Of a stretch of 64,000 bases of DNA, positions 16,999 through 25,149 are shown piece by piece; positions within the stretch are counted from its first letter, which is position 1, and every line of letters begins with the position of its first letter. Below the pieces are notes generated by a model. It did no database searches. It saw only the letters and a program-made list of their open reading frames with translations, and was not told the origin of the DNA. The DNA is from Candidatus Latescibacterota bacterium. GTDB taxonomy: Bacteria; JAAXHH01. The position numbers were made by a program, and so were the translations under genes. The DNA is taken from the NCBI GenBank assembly GCA_022821085.1, contig JAJEEG010000002.1, forward strand, positions 248,001 to 312,000. The letters are read 5' to 3'.

Positions 16999-17865
16999 AT
17001 GAAGGGCATCATCCTCGCGGGCGGCCACGGGTTGCGCCTCTACCCGCAGACCCTGGCCATATCCAAGCAGATCATCCCCATCTTCGACAAGCCGATGATC
17101 TACTACCCGCTGTCCGTGCTCATGATGGCGAATATCCGGGATATCCTGGTCATCTCATCCCCCGAGCACATCGACCTGTACCGGCGGCTGTTCGGAGACG
17201 GAAGCGCGCTGGGGATGCGTTTCGAGTATGCCGTGCAACCTGCGCCGGAGGGGGTGGCGCAGGCCTTCCTGATCGGCGAGTCGTTCATCGGGAATGATCC
17301 CTGCGCGCTGATTTTCGGCGACAACTTCTTCTACGGAAGCAGCCTGTCAGAACTGGTCGAGCGGGCCGCGCTGCACAGGGAGGGAGGCCTCGTCTTCGCC
17401 TGCTACGTCAAGAAGCCGGAACGGTACGGCGTGGTTGAATTCGACGAGCGCCAACGGGCCGTCAACATCGAGGAAAAGCCCCGGCAACCGCGGTCCAACT
17501 ACGCGGTGACGGGCATGTACTTCTACGACAACGAAGTCGTGTCCATCGCGAAAACCCTGCGCCCATCGGGACGCGGCGAGCTCGAGATTACCGACGTCAA
17601 CAACATCTATCTGCGCAGGGGCATGCTGAAGGTGGAGCGTTTCGACGAAGGGATCGTATGGATGGATACAGGCACGCCGGAAAGCCTGCTGGAGGCGAGC
17701 AATTTCGTACAGGCCGTTGAAAACCGACAAGGGCTGAAGATCGGATGCGTGGAGGAGATCGCCTACCGGAAGGGCTTCATCGACCGGGACCAGGTGCTGA
17801 GGACCGGCAACCTGGTGGAAGACAACCCGTACTGCGAGTACCTGCGCCGCCTGGTCGAAGAGTAG
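16999..17865 (+). CDS. rmlA: Glucose-1-phosphate thymidylyltransferase (RmlA/RfbA)
   Basis: Makes dTDP-glucose from glucose-1-phosphate and dTTP, the first step towards dTDP-rhamnose and other deoxysugars. It is 288 residues, the normal length. The nucleotide-binding loop and Lys signature are recognisable (LAGGHGLRLYP then SKQIIPIFDKPMIYYPLS), as are FGDNFFYG, EEKP, the WMDTGTPESLLEASNF segment and the C-terminal EEIAYRKGFI. The loop usually reads GxGTRL; here it is GHGLRL, with Leu for the conserved Thr. No rmlB, C or D is nearby, so the rest of the pathway must be elsewhere. It is the last gene of the operon, followed by a hairpin shared with the convergent pentapeptide gene. Confidence 0.94.
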   Translation: MKGIILAGGHGLRLYPQTLAISKQIIPIFDKPMIYYPLSVLMMANIRDILVISSPEHIDLYRRLFGDGSALGMRFEYAVQPAPEGVAQAFLIGESFIGNDPCALIFGDNFFYGSSLSELVERAALHREGGLVFACYVKKPERYGVVEFDERQRAVNIEEKPRQPRSNYAVTGMYFYDNEVVSIAKTLRPSGRGELEITDVNNIYLRRGMLKVERFDEGIVWMDTGTPESLLEASNFVQAVENRQGLKIGCVEEIAYRKGFIDRDQVLRTGNLVEDNPYCEYLRRLVEE

Positions 17866-17900
17866 CCCGCGAATGGACGAATGAGCAGCCCGCGGCTACT
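17861..17900. terminator. Possible hairpin between convergent genes
   Basis: AGTAGCCCGCG (17861-17871) can pair with CCGCGGCTACT (17890-17900) with one bulged base, leaving an 18-base loop. It spans the stop codons of rmlA and the pentapeptide gene. No T tract follows on either side, so intrinsic termination is only a guess. Confidence 0.35.
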
Positions 17901-18480
17901 CCGCCTGGACCGTCCGCCGCTTCAACCGGACGCCGGTCAGGTCCGCGCCGTCGAGCAGGGCGCTGCGCATCTCCGTCTCGTACATGTGGGCATGGGACAG
18001 GTTGGCGTTTCGCAGGTCCACCCCCGTCAGGTCCGCCTCGCCGAAGAGACACCAGGTCATGTCCGCGCCGTCGAAACACGTGGCGGCGGCGAAGGGATCG
18101 TCGGACTGGAACTTCGGCACGCCGATGCGGGCCGCCCGCAGGTCCGCCTTCCTGAAACTGGCGCCCGACGCGGCCGCGCCGTTGAGAAACGCGCCGACCA
18201 TGTGGGCGCCGTCGAACCGGGCTCCCACGATGTGGGCGCCGATCAGCACTGCCCGCTCGAGCTTCGCGCCCGATAGATCCGCGCCGCTCATCTTCGCGTC
18301 GCGGAACTCCGATTCGGTCAGGTCGGCCCCCCTGAAATTCGTCCCTTCGAGGTTGGCGTCCCGGAAATCGACACGGGGAAGAATGGCTTCCGACAGATCC
18401 AGGCCGCCCAGGTCCACGCCCGTGAGGTCGCCCGTTTCCGCCGCCCGGGCCAGCGCCTGTTCCCTATTCAGTTTCTCCAT
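17896..18480 (-). CDS. Pentapeptide-repeat protein
   Basis: 194-residue protein made largely of A(D/N)LxG-type pentapeptides, for example GVDLG GLDLS, ANLEG TNFRG ADLTE SEFRD and, near the C-terminus, ADLTG VDLRN ANLSH. Such repeats fold as a right-handed quadrilateral beta helix. There is a short helical N-terminus (NREQALARAAETGDL) and a break in the repeat at about residues 120-138 (IGVPKFQSDDPFAAAT). Some relatives mimic DNA and protect gyrase, but the repeat alone does not show this. Its ATG lies 9 bases after the stop of the FAH-family gene, so the two are likely co-transcribed. Confidence 0.9.
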   Translation of the reverse strand: MEKLNREQALARAAETGDLTGVDLGGLDLSEAILPRVDFRDANLEGTNFRGADLTESEFRDAKMSGADLSGAKLERAVLIGAHIVGARFDGAHMVGAFLNGAAASGASFRKADLRAARIGVPKFQSDDPFAAATCFDGADMTWCLFGEADLTGVDLRNANLSHAHMYETEMRSALLDGADLTGVRLKRRTVQAE

Positions 18481-18489
18481 GATTATCCT

Positions 18490-19335
18490 CTATCGCACGT
18501 GGTTCTTCAGCGTACCGATGCCTTCCACCCAGGTTTCCATGTAGTCACCGGCCTTGAGCAGGATCTTCGGATCGCGGAACACGCCCACGCCCGCGGGCGT
18601 TCCGGTCGAGATCACGTCGCCCGGAAGCAGGGTCATGGCGCTCGATATGCGTGACACCAGCGTGGGCACGTTGAAGATGAGGTTGTCCGTGTTGCTGTCC
18701 TGCAGGACTTCCCCATTGAGCGTCAGTTTCACGGCGAGCGCGTTCGGATCGGGAATCTCGTCCTTCGTAACCAGCCACGGGCCCATGGGACAGAACGTGT
18801 CGTAGCTCTTGCCCTGGTGCCACTGCTGCTGCCGGAATTGGATGTCGCGGGCGCTGACGTCGTTGGCCACCGTGTATCCCGCGATATGGTCGTACGCGTC
18901 CGCCTCGGGGACGGCCGTCGCGGTCTTCCCGATCACCACGGCGAGTTCCACCTCGTAGTCCACCTGCTCGCTTTCGGCTGGCAGCACCACGTCGTCGTAC
19001 GGACCGACCACGGACGAGGTGGCCTTGGAGAAGAGCAGCGGGTGTTCGGGCAGCGGCACGTTCTGCTCCGTCGCGTGATCGAGGTAGTTGAGCCCGACGC
19101 ACACGATCTTGGGCGGACGGGGTATGGGAGAGGCCAGCCGCGCGCCTTCCAGGGGCGTCCGGGTACCGGCGCCGCTTTCCACCGCGCCGGAGACCGCTTC
19201 GACGGCATCCGCTTCCAGCACGCCCAGCACGGTGCCGGGCAGCGATTCATCGGCGGATCGCAGATCGACGATCTCATCGCCGACAACGGCACCGATCCGT
19301 TCCTGTCCGCTTTCTCCATAGGTCACTAGCTTCAT
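18490..19335 (-). CDS. Fumarylacetoacetate hydrolase family protein
   Basis: 281-residue metal-dependent enzyme of the FAH superfamily (acylpyruvate hydrolases, 2-keto-4-pentenoate hydratases and 2,4-diketo-3-deoxy-fuconate hydrolases). The conserved core is clear: CVGLNYLDHATE, divalent-metal ligands Glu128 and Glu130 in DYEVELAVVIGK, Asp159 in ANDVSARD, and the C-terminal LLPGDVISTGTPAGVG. The N-terminal 70 residues form the usual small domain of the acylpyruvase type. It precedes the pentapeptide gene and lies close to a D-2-hydroxyacid dehydrogenase. With UxuA elsewhere, a sugar-acid or aromatic degradation role is plausible, but the substrate is open. Confidence 0.9.
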   Translation of the reverse strand: MKLVTYGESGQERIGAVVGDEIVDLRSADESLPGTVLGVLEADAVEAVSGAVESGAGTRTPLEGARLASPIPRPPKIVCVGLNYLDHATEQNVPLPEHPLLFSKATSSVVGPYDDVVLPAESEQVDYEVELAVVIGKTATAVPEADAYDHIAGYTVANDVSARDIQFRQQQWHQGKSYDTFCPMGPWLVTKDEIPDPNALAVKLTLNGEVLQDSNTDNLIFNVPTLVSRISSAMTLLPGDVISTGTPAGVGVFRDPKILLKAGDYMETWVEGIGTLKNHVR

Positions 19336-19421
19336 TACGCGCTCCTGTATCTGGTTATTACGGTGGTGTTGGCCGGTCTCGTGCCGGGCTATCCCGGCCG
19401 ATTCGGTGCCTGCCGGTCAAT

Positions 19422-20402
19422 TCAGGTACGATACTGCTTCCATTCCGGGTTCACACAGTTCGGCGGGGCCTGTCCGCTGACCATGGCGATCAGGTTGGCC
19501 GCGGCCGTGTTGCCCATCTTGATGCGCGTGGCGACCGTCCCGCTGCCGACGTGGGGCAGCATGACCACGTTCTCCAGGTCCGCCAGCCCCGGTTCCAGTT
19601 CCGGCTCCCGCTCGAAGACGTCGAGACCGGCGCCGGCGATGACGCCTTCGCGCAGCGCCCGTACCAGGGCTTTTTCGTCGACCACGGGTCCGCGGGTCGT
19701 GTTGATGAGGTAGGCCGTGGGCTTCATCAGGTCCAGTTCGCGTTCGCTGATGAGGTGCGTGGTTTCGGGCGTGAGCGGCACGTGCAGCGACACGAAATCC
19801 GATTCCCTGAGCAGGTCGTCCAGCGGGAGGAACCGCGCGCCCAGTTGCTCGATGGCCTCGTTGCGCCTGCGGCTCGCATAGACGACGGGCATGGAAAACC
19901 CGGCGGCCCGCCGGGCCGTGGCCGTACCGATGCGGCCCGCGCCGATGATGCCCAGCGTCTTGCCCGTGACGTCGCTGCCCAGCATCAGCAGGGGACCCCA
20001 TCCCGCAAAGCGCCCCTCCCGCACGAAGCGGTCGCCTTCCGCGACCCGGCGGGCCGTGGCGAAAATCAGGGCCCAGGCGATGTCGGCGGTCGTGTCGGTG
20101 AGCACGTCCGGCGTGTTCGTCACCGGAATGCCGCGCCGCGTGCAGGCGTCCACGTCGACGTTATTGTACCCGACCGCGTACATGGCAATGCCCTTCAGGC
20201 CCGGAGAGATGTCCAGGACCTCGTCGTCGATGTCCTCGGTCAGCAGGCAGAGCAACCCGTCGCGGCCGCGGACCGCCTCGAGAAACTCCCCGCGGGTCAT
20301 CGCCCGGTCATGGGGGTTGACGTCCACCACGCCGCAGGCCGCATCCAGCATCCCGATGGATTCGTCGGGAATGCGCCGGGTAACGAGTACGTTAGCGCTC
20401 AC
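19422..20402 (-). CDS. D-isomer-specific 2-hydroxyacid dehydrogenase
   Basis: NAD(P)-dependent oxidoreductase of 326 residues, related to glyoxylate/hydroxypyruvate reductase and D-3-phosphoglycerate dehydrogenase. The Rossmann motif is GAGRIGTATARR. The catalytic Arg is in NTTRGPVVDE, the Glu in DVFEREPEL and the His in MLPHVGSGT. I set the start at the GTG at 20402 (VSANVLVTRR), which overlaps the 3' end of the MocA-like gene by 11 bases; the frame is open to 20480 but that part would lie inside the neighbour. It lacks the ACT domain of SerA. A role in glyoxylate or 2-keto-gluconate reduction is likely. Confidence 0.93.
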   Translation of the reverse strand: MSANVLVTRRIPDESIGMLDAACGVVDVNPHDRAMTRGEFLEAVRGRDGLLCLLTEDIDDEVLDISPGLKGIAMYAVGYNNVDVDACTRRGIPVTNTPDVLTDTTADIAWALIFATARRVAEGDRFVREGRFAGWGPLLMLGSDVTGKTLGIIGAGRIGTATARRAAGFSMPVVYASRRRNEAIEQLGARFLPLDDLLRESDFVSLHVPLTPETTHLISERELDLMKPTAYLINTTRGPVVDEKALVRALREGVIAGAGLDVFEREPELEPGLADLENVVMLPHVGSGTVATRIKMGNTAAANLIAMVSGQAPPNCVNPEWKQYRT

Positions 20403-21003
20403 CGGATTCGGATTCCTCTTTCCATCTTCGCAGGGCCTCTTCGTAATCGCTCCGGTAGTCCAGGTCGACGAGTACCGCATCCGTGTCCACCGGTACCGCG
20501 CGGACGCTGCCTGAGTGCCTGTCGCGCAGCGACTTCAGACCGCCCGGCATGGCTTCGAACAGGATTTCCTCGCGGTACGCGGGCGACAGGATCATGGGAT
20601 GTCCCCGCTTCCCGTCGTGCACCGGGAGTACCATGCCTTCGGGACGCCCTTCGTACTCGCCGATCAAACGGTTCACGATCCCGGTCGTGACCAGGGGCTG
20701 ATCGCCGAGGGCGATCATGATGGCCTGGTCGGGTTCGATATACGCCAGGCCGCATCGGATCGAGGAAAGCATGTCGCCTTCCGGGTCCGGGTTGTACGCG
20801 AGGCGGACCGGCAATCCCGAGATCCGCTTTACGATGTCCATGGCGCGGTAGCCCAGTACGACGACGACTTCCTTCCCCAGGCGCGACCGCGTCAGCGTGC
20901 GGACCACCTGTTCGATCAGCGTGGCGCCGCCGAAGGGCAAAAGCTGCTTCGGCGTCCCCATGCGCTCGGACCGGCCGGCGGCGAGAACGAGTCCCGTAAT
21001 CAT
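20392..21003 (-). CDS. MocA/MobA-like nucleotidyltransferase
   Basis: 203-residue cytoplasmic NTP-transferase. The N-terminal signature LAAGRSERMGTPKQLLPF is that of the MobA/MocA family (CTP:molybdopterin cytidylyltransferase and relatives). GDQPLVT in the middle carries the metal-binding Asp. The MocA branch matures cofactor for xanthine-dehydrogenase-type enzymes, yet no molybdoenzyme is nearby, so a sugar-nucleotide or glycerol-phosphate substrate is an alternative. The 3' end overlaps the hydroxyacid dehydrogenase start. A 30-bp tandem repeat lies just upstream of its ATG. Confidence 0.88.
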   Translation of the reverse strand: MITGLVLAAGRSERMGTPKQLLPFGGATLIEQVVRTLTRSRLGKEVVVVLGYRAMDIVKRISGLPVRLAYNPDPEGDMLSSIRCGLAYIEPDQAIMIALGDQPLVTTGIVNRLIGEYEGRPEGMVLPVHDGKRGHPMILSPAYREEILFEAMPGGLKSLRDRHSGSVRAVPVDTDAVLVDLDYRSDYEEALRRWKEESESGER

Positions 21004-21030
21004 CGGACCGGCAGAGCCATCGCCCGCGGG

Positions 21031-21101
21031 CCGTTCATCAGAAGGTTCGTCGCCCGTAGCCCGGTCTTCAGAAGGTTCGTCGCCCGTAGCCCGTTCATCA
21101 G
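21031..21101. repeat. 30-bp tandem repeat upstream of the MocA-like gene
   Basis: Units at 21031-21060 and 21061-21090 match at 28 of 30 positions, followed by 11 bases of a third copy. The period keeps frame: a minus-strand reading frame through it encodes a 10-residue repeat containing LRATNLL, and its stop overlaps the ATG at 21003 (ATGA). No start signal supports translation. Confidence 0.85.
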
Positions 21102-21127
21102 CGTAATCTTCATCCTCGGCGCGCCCA

Positions 21128-21418
21128 TCAATCGTCCGCGTGCGCGGCGTCTATGAAATACACCTTGTCGCGATCGTACCATTGCTGGTCCTCTTCCCGG
21201 AACCAGGTGTAGACGGTCTTCCCGTCGGGGCTGGCCGTGATGAAACGCTGTCCCATATTCGTGATCGTGGATCCCATGACGATGTTCTTGGCCATGGCCG
21301 GCCGGGGATTCAACGGGGTGGACACGCTGGACAGTTCGTCCTTGAATACGTTCAGCAGCAGGCCGACGGCGATCAGTGACAACACCACTTTCGTGTATCG
21401 ATCGACTTTGATTTCCAT
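21128..21418 (-). CDS. Small single-helix membrane hypothetical protein
   Basis: 96 residues from the ATG at 21418, which has GGAGG about 11 bases upstream. One transmembrane segment near the N-terminus (KVVLSLIAVGLLLNVFKD, about residues 9-26) follows a short basic-mixed start. A soluble tail contains TNMGQRFITASPDGKTVYTWF, a pattern suggesting one small beta-rich unit. I know no function for it. The frame extends to 21502, but the upstream residues look non-coding. It lies between the repeat array and the promoter region of the E2 gene, and is transcribed away from the latter. Confidence 0.7.
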   Translation of the reverse strand: MEIKVDRYTKVVLSLIAVGLLLNVFKDELSSVSTPLNPRPAMAKNIVMGSTITNMGQRFITASPDGKTVYTWFREEDQQWYDRDKVYFIDAAHADD

Positions 21419-21746
21419 GTGGCTTGGATCCTCCACGCAGGTAAGGTGAGCAACCGCCGAACAGGGCCTCGGATCAGTGCGTCCGAGCACCTGTTCATAC
21501 ATTCGTACCGCGGAGAAGATGCCGTACCTCGGGACGGTTTTCCTTCCGCGAATTTCGAATGCGGAATCGGGGTGAATCTATCCCTACCCGCCGGTTCAAG
21601 TCAATCAAAAAATGCTTGACGCCAACCCCGTGGAAGTGTATGCTCTACGCACTTTTTACCGTGTTGTAAGTCAGTTACACACATAGGGTTTAGCACGACG
21701 AATACCGAACTGATCCGTGCGTTGCGGAGTACCCAGGGGAGCCGTC
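21419..21746. other. Divergent intergenic region (328 bp)
   Basis: Separates the small membrane-protein gene from the E2-nitrile hydratase operon. It carries the E2 promoter at 21616-21644 and becomes AT-rich from about 21590. I see no RNA gene or further frame in it. Confidence 0.6.
21616..21644 (+). promoter_or_regulatory. Sigma70-like promoter of the E2-nitrile hydratase operon
   Basis: TTGACG (21616-21621), a 17-bp spacer and TATGCT (21639-21644). Transcription would start near 21651, about 95 bases before the ATG at 21747. Confidence 0.6.
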
Positions 21747-23075
21747 ATGGCCACTGAAATCATCATGCCCGTTCTCGGCATGACCATGGAATCCGGAATC
21801 ATCGTGGAATGGATGAAAAAGGAAGGCGATTCCGTCACGGAAGGCGAAGTGCTCTTCAACGTCGAAACGGACAAGAGTGTGATGGAAGTGGAGGCTAAGG
21901 CCTCCGGCACGCTGCTCAAAATTGTGCACGGTCCGGGGGACGACGTGCCCATCCAGCAGGTCATCGGTTACATCGGCGAAGCGGGCGAGGCCATTGCCGA
22001 CCCCGGCGACGGCGACGGCAGCGCGGCAACGGACAGCACAGCGAATGGCACCACAGGTGGCGAGGATGCCCTGGCTGCAGCGGGCACGGCGGACGGCACC
22101 GCGGGCGGCCAGGATGTCCCGGCGGCAGCCGGCGCCGGAACGCCCGGACCACCCGGCCGCGTGAAGATCTCACCGAAGGCACGGCGACACGCCCGCGACC
22201 TCGGCATCGCCGTCGAGCACATCGCGGGTACGGGTCCCGGCGGGCGGATCGTATTCTCAGACGTGGAGGCTTTCGCCGCCCGGACCGCCGCGGCAGCACC
22301 TGTGCCGGCTCCCGCAGTGGCCCCGGCTCCCGCAGCGGCCCCAGCCGCAGCCGGCCCGGGTACGAAACGCGTCCAGCGCCGCGCCCCCTTGAGCGGACTG
22401 CGCAAGATCGCCGCGACGCGACTGGCCGAAAGCGCGTCTACCGTTCCCCACTTCTACCTCACCATGGACGTGGACATGACGCGCCTCACGGGGCTTCGGG
22501 AACAACTGATCGCCTATGGCGAGAAGCGCGGCCTGGCCAGGGTGTCCGTGAACGATCTGATCATCAAGGCCGCCGGCATTGCCCTGCGGTCCTTTCCCGC
22601 CGTCAACGCCTCCCTCGAGGGCGGGGAGATCGTGGAATATGCCGACGTGAACGTGGGCTTCGCCGTCGCCCTCGACGACGGACTGGTCGTGCCCGTGGTG
22701 GCCTCCGCCGATCAGAAATCGGTCTTCGACATCGCCGCGGCGACCCGGTATCTGGGCGAGAAGGCCCGCGCAAAGGGTCTGGGTCCCGAAGACTATGGTT
22801 ACGGCACCTTCACCATCTCCAATCTCGGCATGTTCGGCGTAGACCAGTTCACCGCCATCATCAATCCGCCGGAAGCGGCCATTCTCGCCGTGGGGCGGGT
22901 CAAGGACACCCCCGTCGCGGTGGACGGCAAGGTCGAAATCAAGGACATGATGTCGATAACCCTTTCCTCCGACCACCGGCTCATCGACGGCGCGGTCGCC
23001 GGCCAATTCCTTGCCCACCTCAGGGAAATCCTCGAGCAGCCGCTCGAACTGCTGATCGGTCAGGACGGCGCATAA
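21747..23075 (+). CDS. Dihydrolipoamide acyltransferase (E2 of a 2-oxoacid dehydrogenase complex)
   Basis: 442-residue E2 core protein. The lipoyl domain (about 1-78) has the lipoylated Lys43 in [12 protein letters not shown]. An Ala/Gly/Thr-rich linker with short repeats ([10 protein letters not shown]) leads to the E3/E1-binding domain at about 140-175 ([14 protein letters not shown] to GTGPGGRI). A Pro-Ala linker precedes the catalytic domain, which ends with SSDHRLIDG containing the active His410. The ATG at 21747 has GGGGAG 6-7 bases upstream. The motifs fit pyruvate, acetoin or branched-chain complexes alike. No E1 or E3 gene is in the window; instead the nitrile hydratase genes begin 37 bases downstream, an unusual partnership. 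Confidence 0.93.
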   Translation: MATEIIMPVLGMTMESGIIVEWMKKEGDSVTEGEVLFNVETDKSVMEVEAKASGTLLKIVHGPGDDVPIQQVIGYIGEAGEAIADPGDGDGSAATDSTANGTTGGEDALAAAGTADGTAGGQDVPAAAGAGTPGPPGRVKISPKARRHARDLGIAVEHIAGTGPGGRIVFSDVEAFAARTAAAAPVPAPAVAPAPAAAPAAAGPGTKRVQRRAPLSGLRKIAATRLAESASTVPHFYLTMDVDMTRLTGLREQLIAYGEKRGLARVSVNDLIIKAAGIALRSFPAVNASLEGGEIVEYADVNVGFAVALDDGLVVPVVASADQKSVFDIAAATRYLGEKARAKGLGPEDYGYGTFTISNLGMFGVDQFTAIINPPEAAILAVGRVKDTPVAVDGKVEIKDMMSITLSSDHRLIDGAVAGQFLAHLREILEQPLELLIGQDGA

Positions 23076-23112
23076 ACCCCTCCCGCGGCGAGCAATAGCA
23101 CAGAAGTACCAC

Positions 23113-23749
23113 ATGGCCAACGATCATCGGCACGATCAAGACCGTACGGACCCGCCCCCGGAAATCGAGTTGCGCGTGAAAGCGCTCGAATCGTTGCTCG
23201 TGGAGAAAGGCCTCGTCGATCCGGAAGCGCTGGACACACTCATCGACCTGTACCGGGACAAGATCGGCCCGGCGAACGGGTAAACACGTCGTGGCGCGTG
23301 CATGGACGGATGAAGCGTTCAAACGCTGGCTGCTCGACGACCCGGATGCCGCCATCGCATCGATGGACTACGTGGGGGCGCAGGGTGAGCAGATGCGTGT
23401 CGTGGAGAACACGGACGACGTGCACAACCTTGTTGTCTGTACGCTCTGCTCCTGCTACCCGTGGCCGCTTCTAGGCCTGCCGCCCGTCTGGTACAAGTCC
23501 GCGCCTTACAGAGCGCAGGCTGTTGTCGATCCGCGTGGCGTGATAAGACAGTTCGGTACGGAAGTTGCCGAACGGAAAGAGGTGCGGGTGTGGGATTCCA
23601 CGTCCGAGATGCGCTACCTTGTGTTGCCGCAGCGTCCCGAAGGCACGGAGGGATGGAGCGAGGAGGAGCTCATGGAACTCGTGACGCGCAACGCCATGAT
23701 CGGGGTCGAGGAGGCGCGGCATCCGGCAGCGGAGGGCAACAAGGCATGA
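23113..23749 (+). CDS. nthA: Nitrile hydratase alpha subunit (cobalt type), interrupted by a +1 frameshift
   Basis: Hydrates nitriles to amides using a non-corrin Co(III) site. The family's N-terminal part is encoded at 23113-23283 (56 residues, with [20 protein letters not shown]) and ends at TAA after GPANG. The rest continues in the +1 frame from 23282 to 23749: KHVVARAW and onward, including the metal claw VCTLCSC followed by [19 protein letters not shown]. The Thr in CTLCSC indicates a cobalt rather than iron enzyme. Skipping the single T at 23281 restores one continuous alpha subunit of about 211 residues with no missing conserved residue. It may be a sequencing error, a real mutation, programmed frameshifting, or two polypeptides with a GTG restart at 23291. 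The 3' end overlaps nthB by ATGA. Confidence 0.88.
23272..23291 (+). other. Frameshift site GGG-TAA-A in nthA
   Basis: The zero frame reads GCG AAC GGG TAA (stop at 23281-23283). Reading one base further on after GGG gives AAA CAC GTC GTG GCG, which continues the conserved alpha-subunit sequence. A stop codon at the slip point recalls the layout of the prfB +1 frameshift site, but no strong Shine-Dalgarno-like stimulator stands just upstream. The GTG at 23291 could alternatively restart translation. Confidence 0.7.
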
Positions 23750-24417
23750 ACGGTGTACACGATCTGGGCGGGATGCGTGGGTTCGGACCGGTACGGCCTG
23801 AGCCGGAGTCAGAAGAGCCGGTCTTCCACGAAGAATGGGAGGGCCGGGTATACGGGATCGTCCGGCTCATCGGGCTGCTGGGACTGTGGAACATCGACAT
23901 GTCGCGCAACAACAGGGAACAGTTGCCTCCCGCCGACTATCTCGCCAACTCCTATTACCAAAACTGGTTCGCGGGCGTGCGGAAGCAACTGGTCGGGTCC
24001 GGCCTCGTTACGGAGGAGGAACTGCAGACGGGCAGGGCGTCGACCCCGGTACCGGAACACATCATGGAGAAGGTTGTGCATGCCGGACAGGTGCGTGCGG
24101 CACCCTACATGACCACGAGCTACGTCCGTCCCTCGCCCGCACCGCCCCGGTTCTCTCAGGGCGACCGTGTGCGCGCACTCAATCGCTATCCGCGCGGGCA
24201 CACCCGGGTGCCGGGCTATGTCCGAGGCCACACGGGGATCGTGCACGAGTACTACGGATCGCAGGTGTATCCGGACCTGAGCGCTCAGGGCGTGGACGAG
24301 GGCAGGCATCTCTACAACGTACGCTTCGAGGGGCGCGACCTGTGGGGGGAATCGGCCAACATGAACAGCGCAGTATACGTCGACCTCTGGGAGTCCTACC
24401 TGGAGCCCGCACCTTGA
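23746..24417 (+). CDS. nthB: Nitrile hydratase beta subunit
   Basis: 223-residue partner of the alpha subunit; together they form the alpha-beta heterodimer that binds the metal and shapes the substrate channel. The N-terminus [14 protein letters not shown] is the family hallmark. The C-terminal SH3-like domain follows: [27 protein letters not shown], then [15 protein letters not shown], in the usual order. The ATG at 23746 overlaps the alpha stop (ATGA), and the TGA at the end overlaps the TTG start of the accessory gene (TTGA), so the three genes are translationally linked. Length is normal and there is no sign of decay, which argues that the cluster is in use despite the alpha frameshift. 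Confidence 0.95.
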   Translation: MNGVHDLGGMRGFGPVRPEPESEEPVFHEEWEGRVYGIVRLIGLLGLWNIDMSRNNREQLPPADYLANSYYQNWFAGVRKQLVGSGLVTEEELQTGRASTPVPEHIMEKVVHAGQVRAAPYMTTSYVRPSPAPPRFSQGDRVRALNRYPRGHTRVPGYVRGHTGIVHEYYGSQVYPDLSAQGVDEGRHLYNVRFEGRDLWGESANMNSAVYVDLWESYLEPAP

Positions 24418-24911
24418 CTGACCCGCAACCGAACGCCGGGACGAATGCGGACCCGCGATTGCCCGGTGATTCAAAGGCAGATCCGCAACTGCCCGGCGGT
24501 ACGAATGGGCCGGGGGACATCCCGCTGGGGGACGATGGCGCGCCGGGGGACGCTCCCCTGGGCGACATCCCCCTGGGCGACGATGGCTCGCCGGTGTTTG
24601 CCGCGCCATGGGAGGCGTCGGCTTTCGCGCTAGCGGTGCGTCTCTCCGGTGAAGGGCATTTCACCTGGAGCGAGTGGGCCGCCACACTGAGCGAGGAAAT
24701 ACGCGCGGCGCAGCAGGAAGGCGATCCCGACCGTGGCGATACGTATTATAAGCACTGGATCCGGGCCCTGGAACGCCTCTGCAGGGAGCGCGGGCTCGTG
24801 TCGCGGGAGGAGGCGTCAGACCGCAAGGAGGCGTGGCGAAGGGCGTTTCTAGACACGCCGCACGGAATGCCGGTCGAACTCGCGCCACGTCACAATCATA
24901 ATACCCCGTAA
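24414..24911 (+). CDS. Nitrile hydratase accessory (activator) protein
   Basis: Small chaperone-like protein that in cobalt nitrile hydratases binds the alpha subunit and helps insert and oxidise the metal. The conserved domain covers about residues 60-135: FAAPWEASAFALAVRLS, FTWSEWAATLSEEI and DTYYKHWIRALERLC, resembling the beta-subunit N-terminal half. The first 60 residues are a low-complexity Gly/Asp/Pro linker with repeated GDIPLGDDG units, not usual in this family. No ATG is available; TTG at 24414, overlapping the beta stop, is the likely start, and a GTG just before the conserved domain is the alternative. 165 residues from the TTG. Confidence 0.87.
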   Translation: MTDPQPNAGTNADPRLPGDSKADPQLPGGTNGPGDIPLGDDGAPGDAPLGDIPLGDDGSPVFAAPWEASAFALAVRLSGEGHFTWSEWAATLSEEIRAAQQEGDPDRGDTYYKHWIRALERLCRERGLVSREEASDRKEAWRRAFLDTPHGMPVELAPRHNHNTP

Positions 24912-25149
24912 GAGCCATTCATGCGCCGCTGAACGCGGATTCTGCCAGAACCAGTGATCCATCGCGATCCGGCGACCCCTTACAGGTCCGGTGACCCTTC
25001 CCGATCTGACGACTCTCCAGGTCAGGCAATCCATCCGGCGCAGGCAGATCTTCCATGGCAGGCGAAGTTCAGATACGAGGTTTGGTGAGACGACGCACAC
25101 TAATCCATTAAGCGGAATGCTCATTCAACCTCAATGAAAGGACCTGACC

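Noticed and set aside
21031-21101. CRISPR array
   Set aside because: The 30-bp units are directly adjacent with no unique spacers and only about 2.4 copies, so it is a tandem repeat.
22257-23120. 287-codon minus-strand frame opposite the E2 gene
   Set aside because: Antisense of a well-conserved catalytic domain; no motifs of its own.
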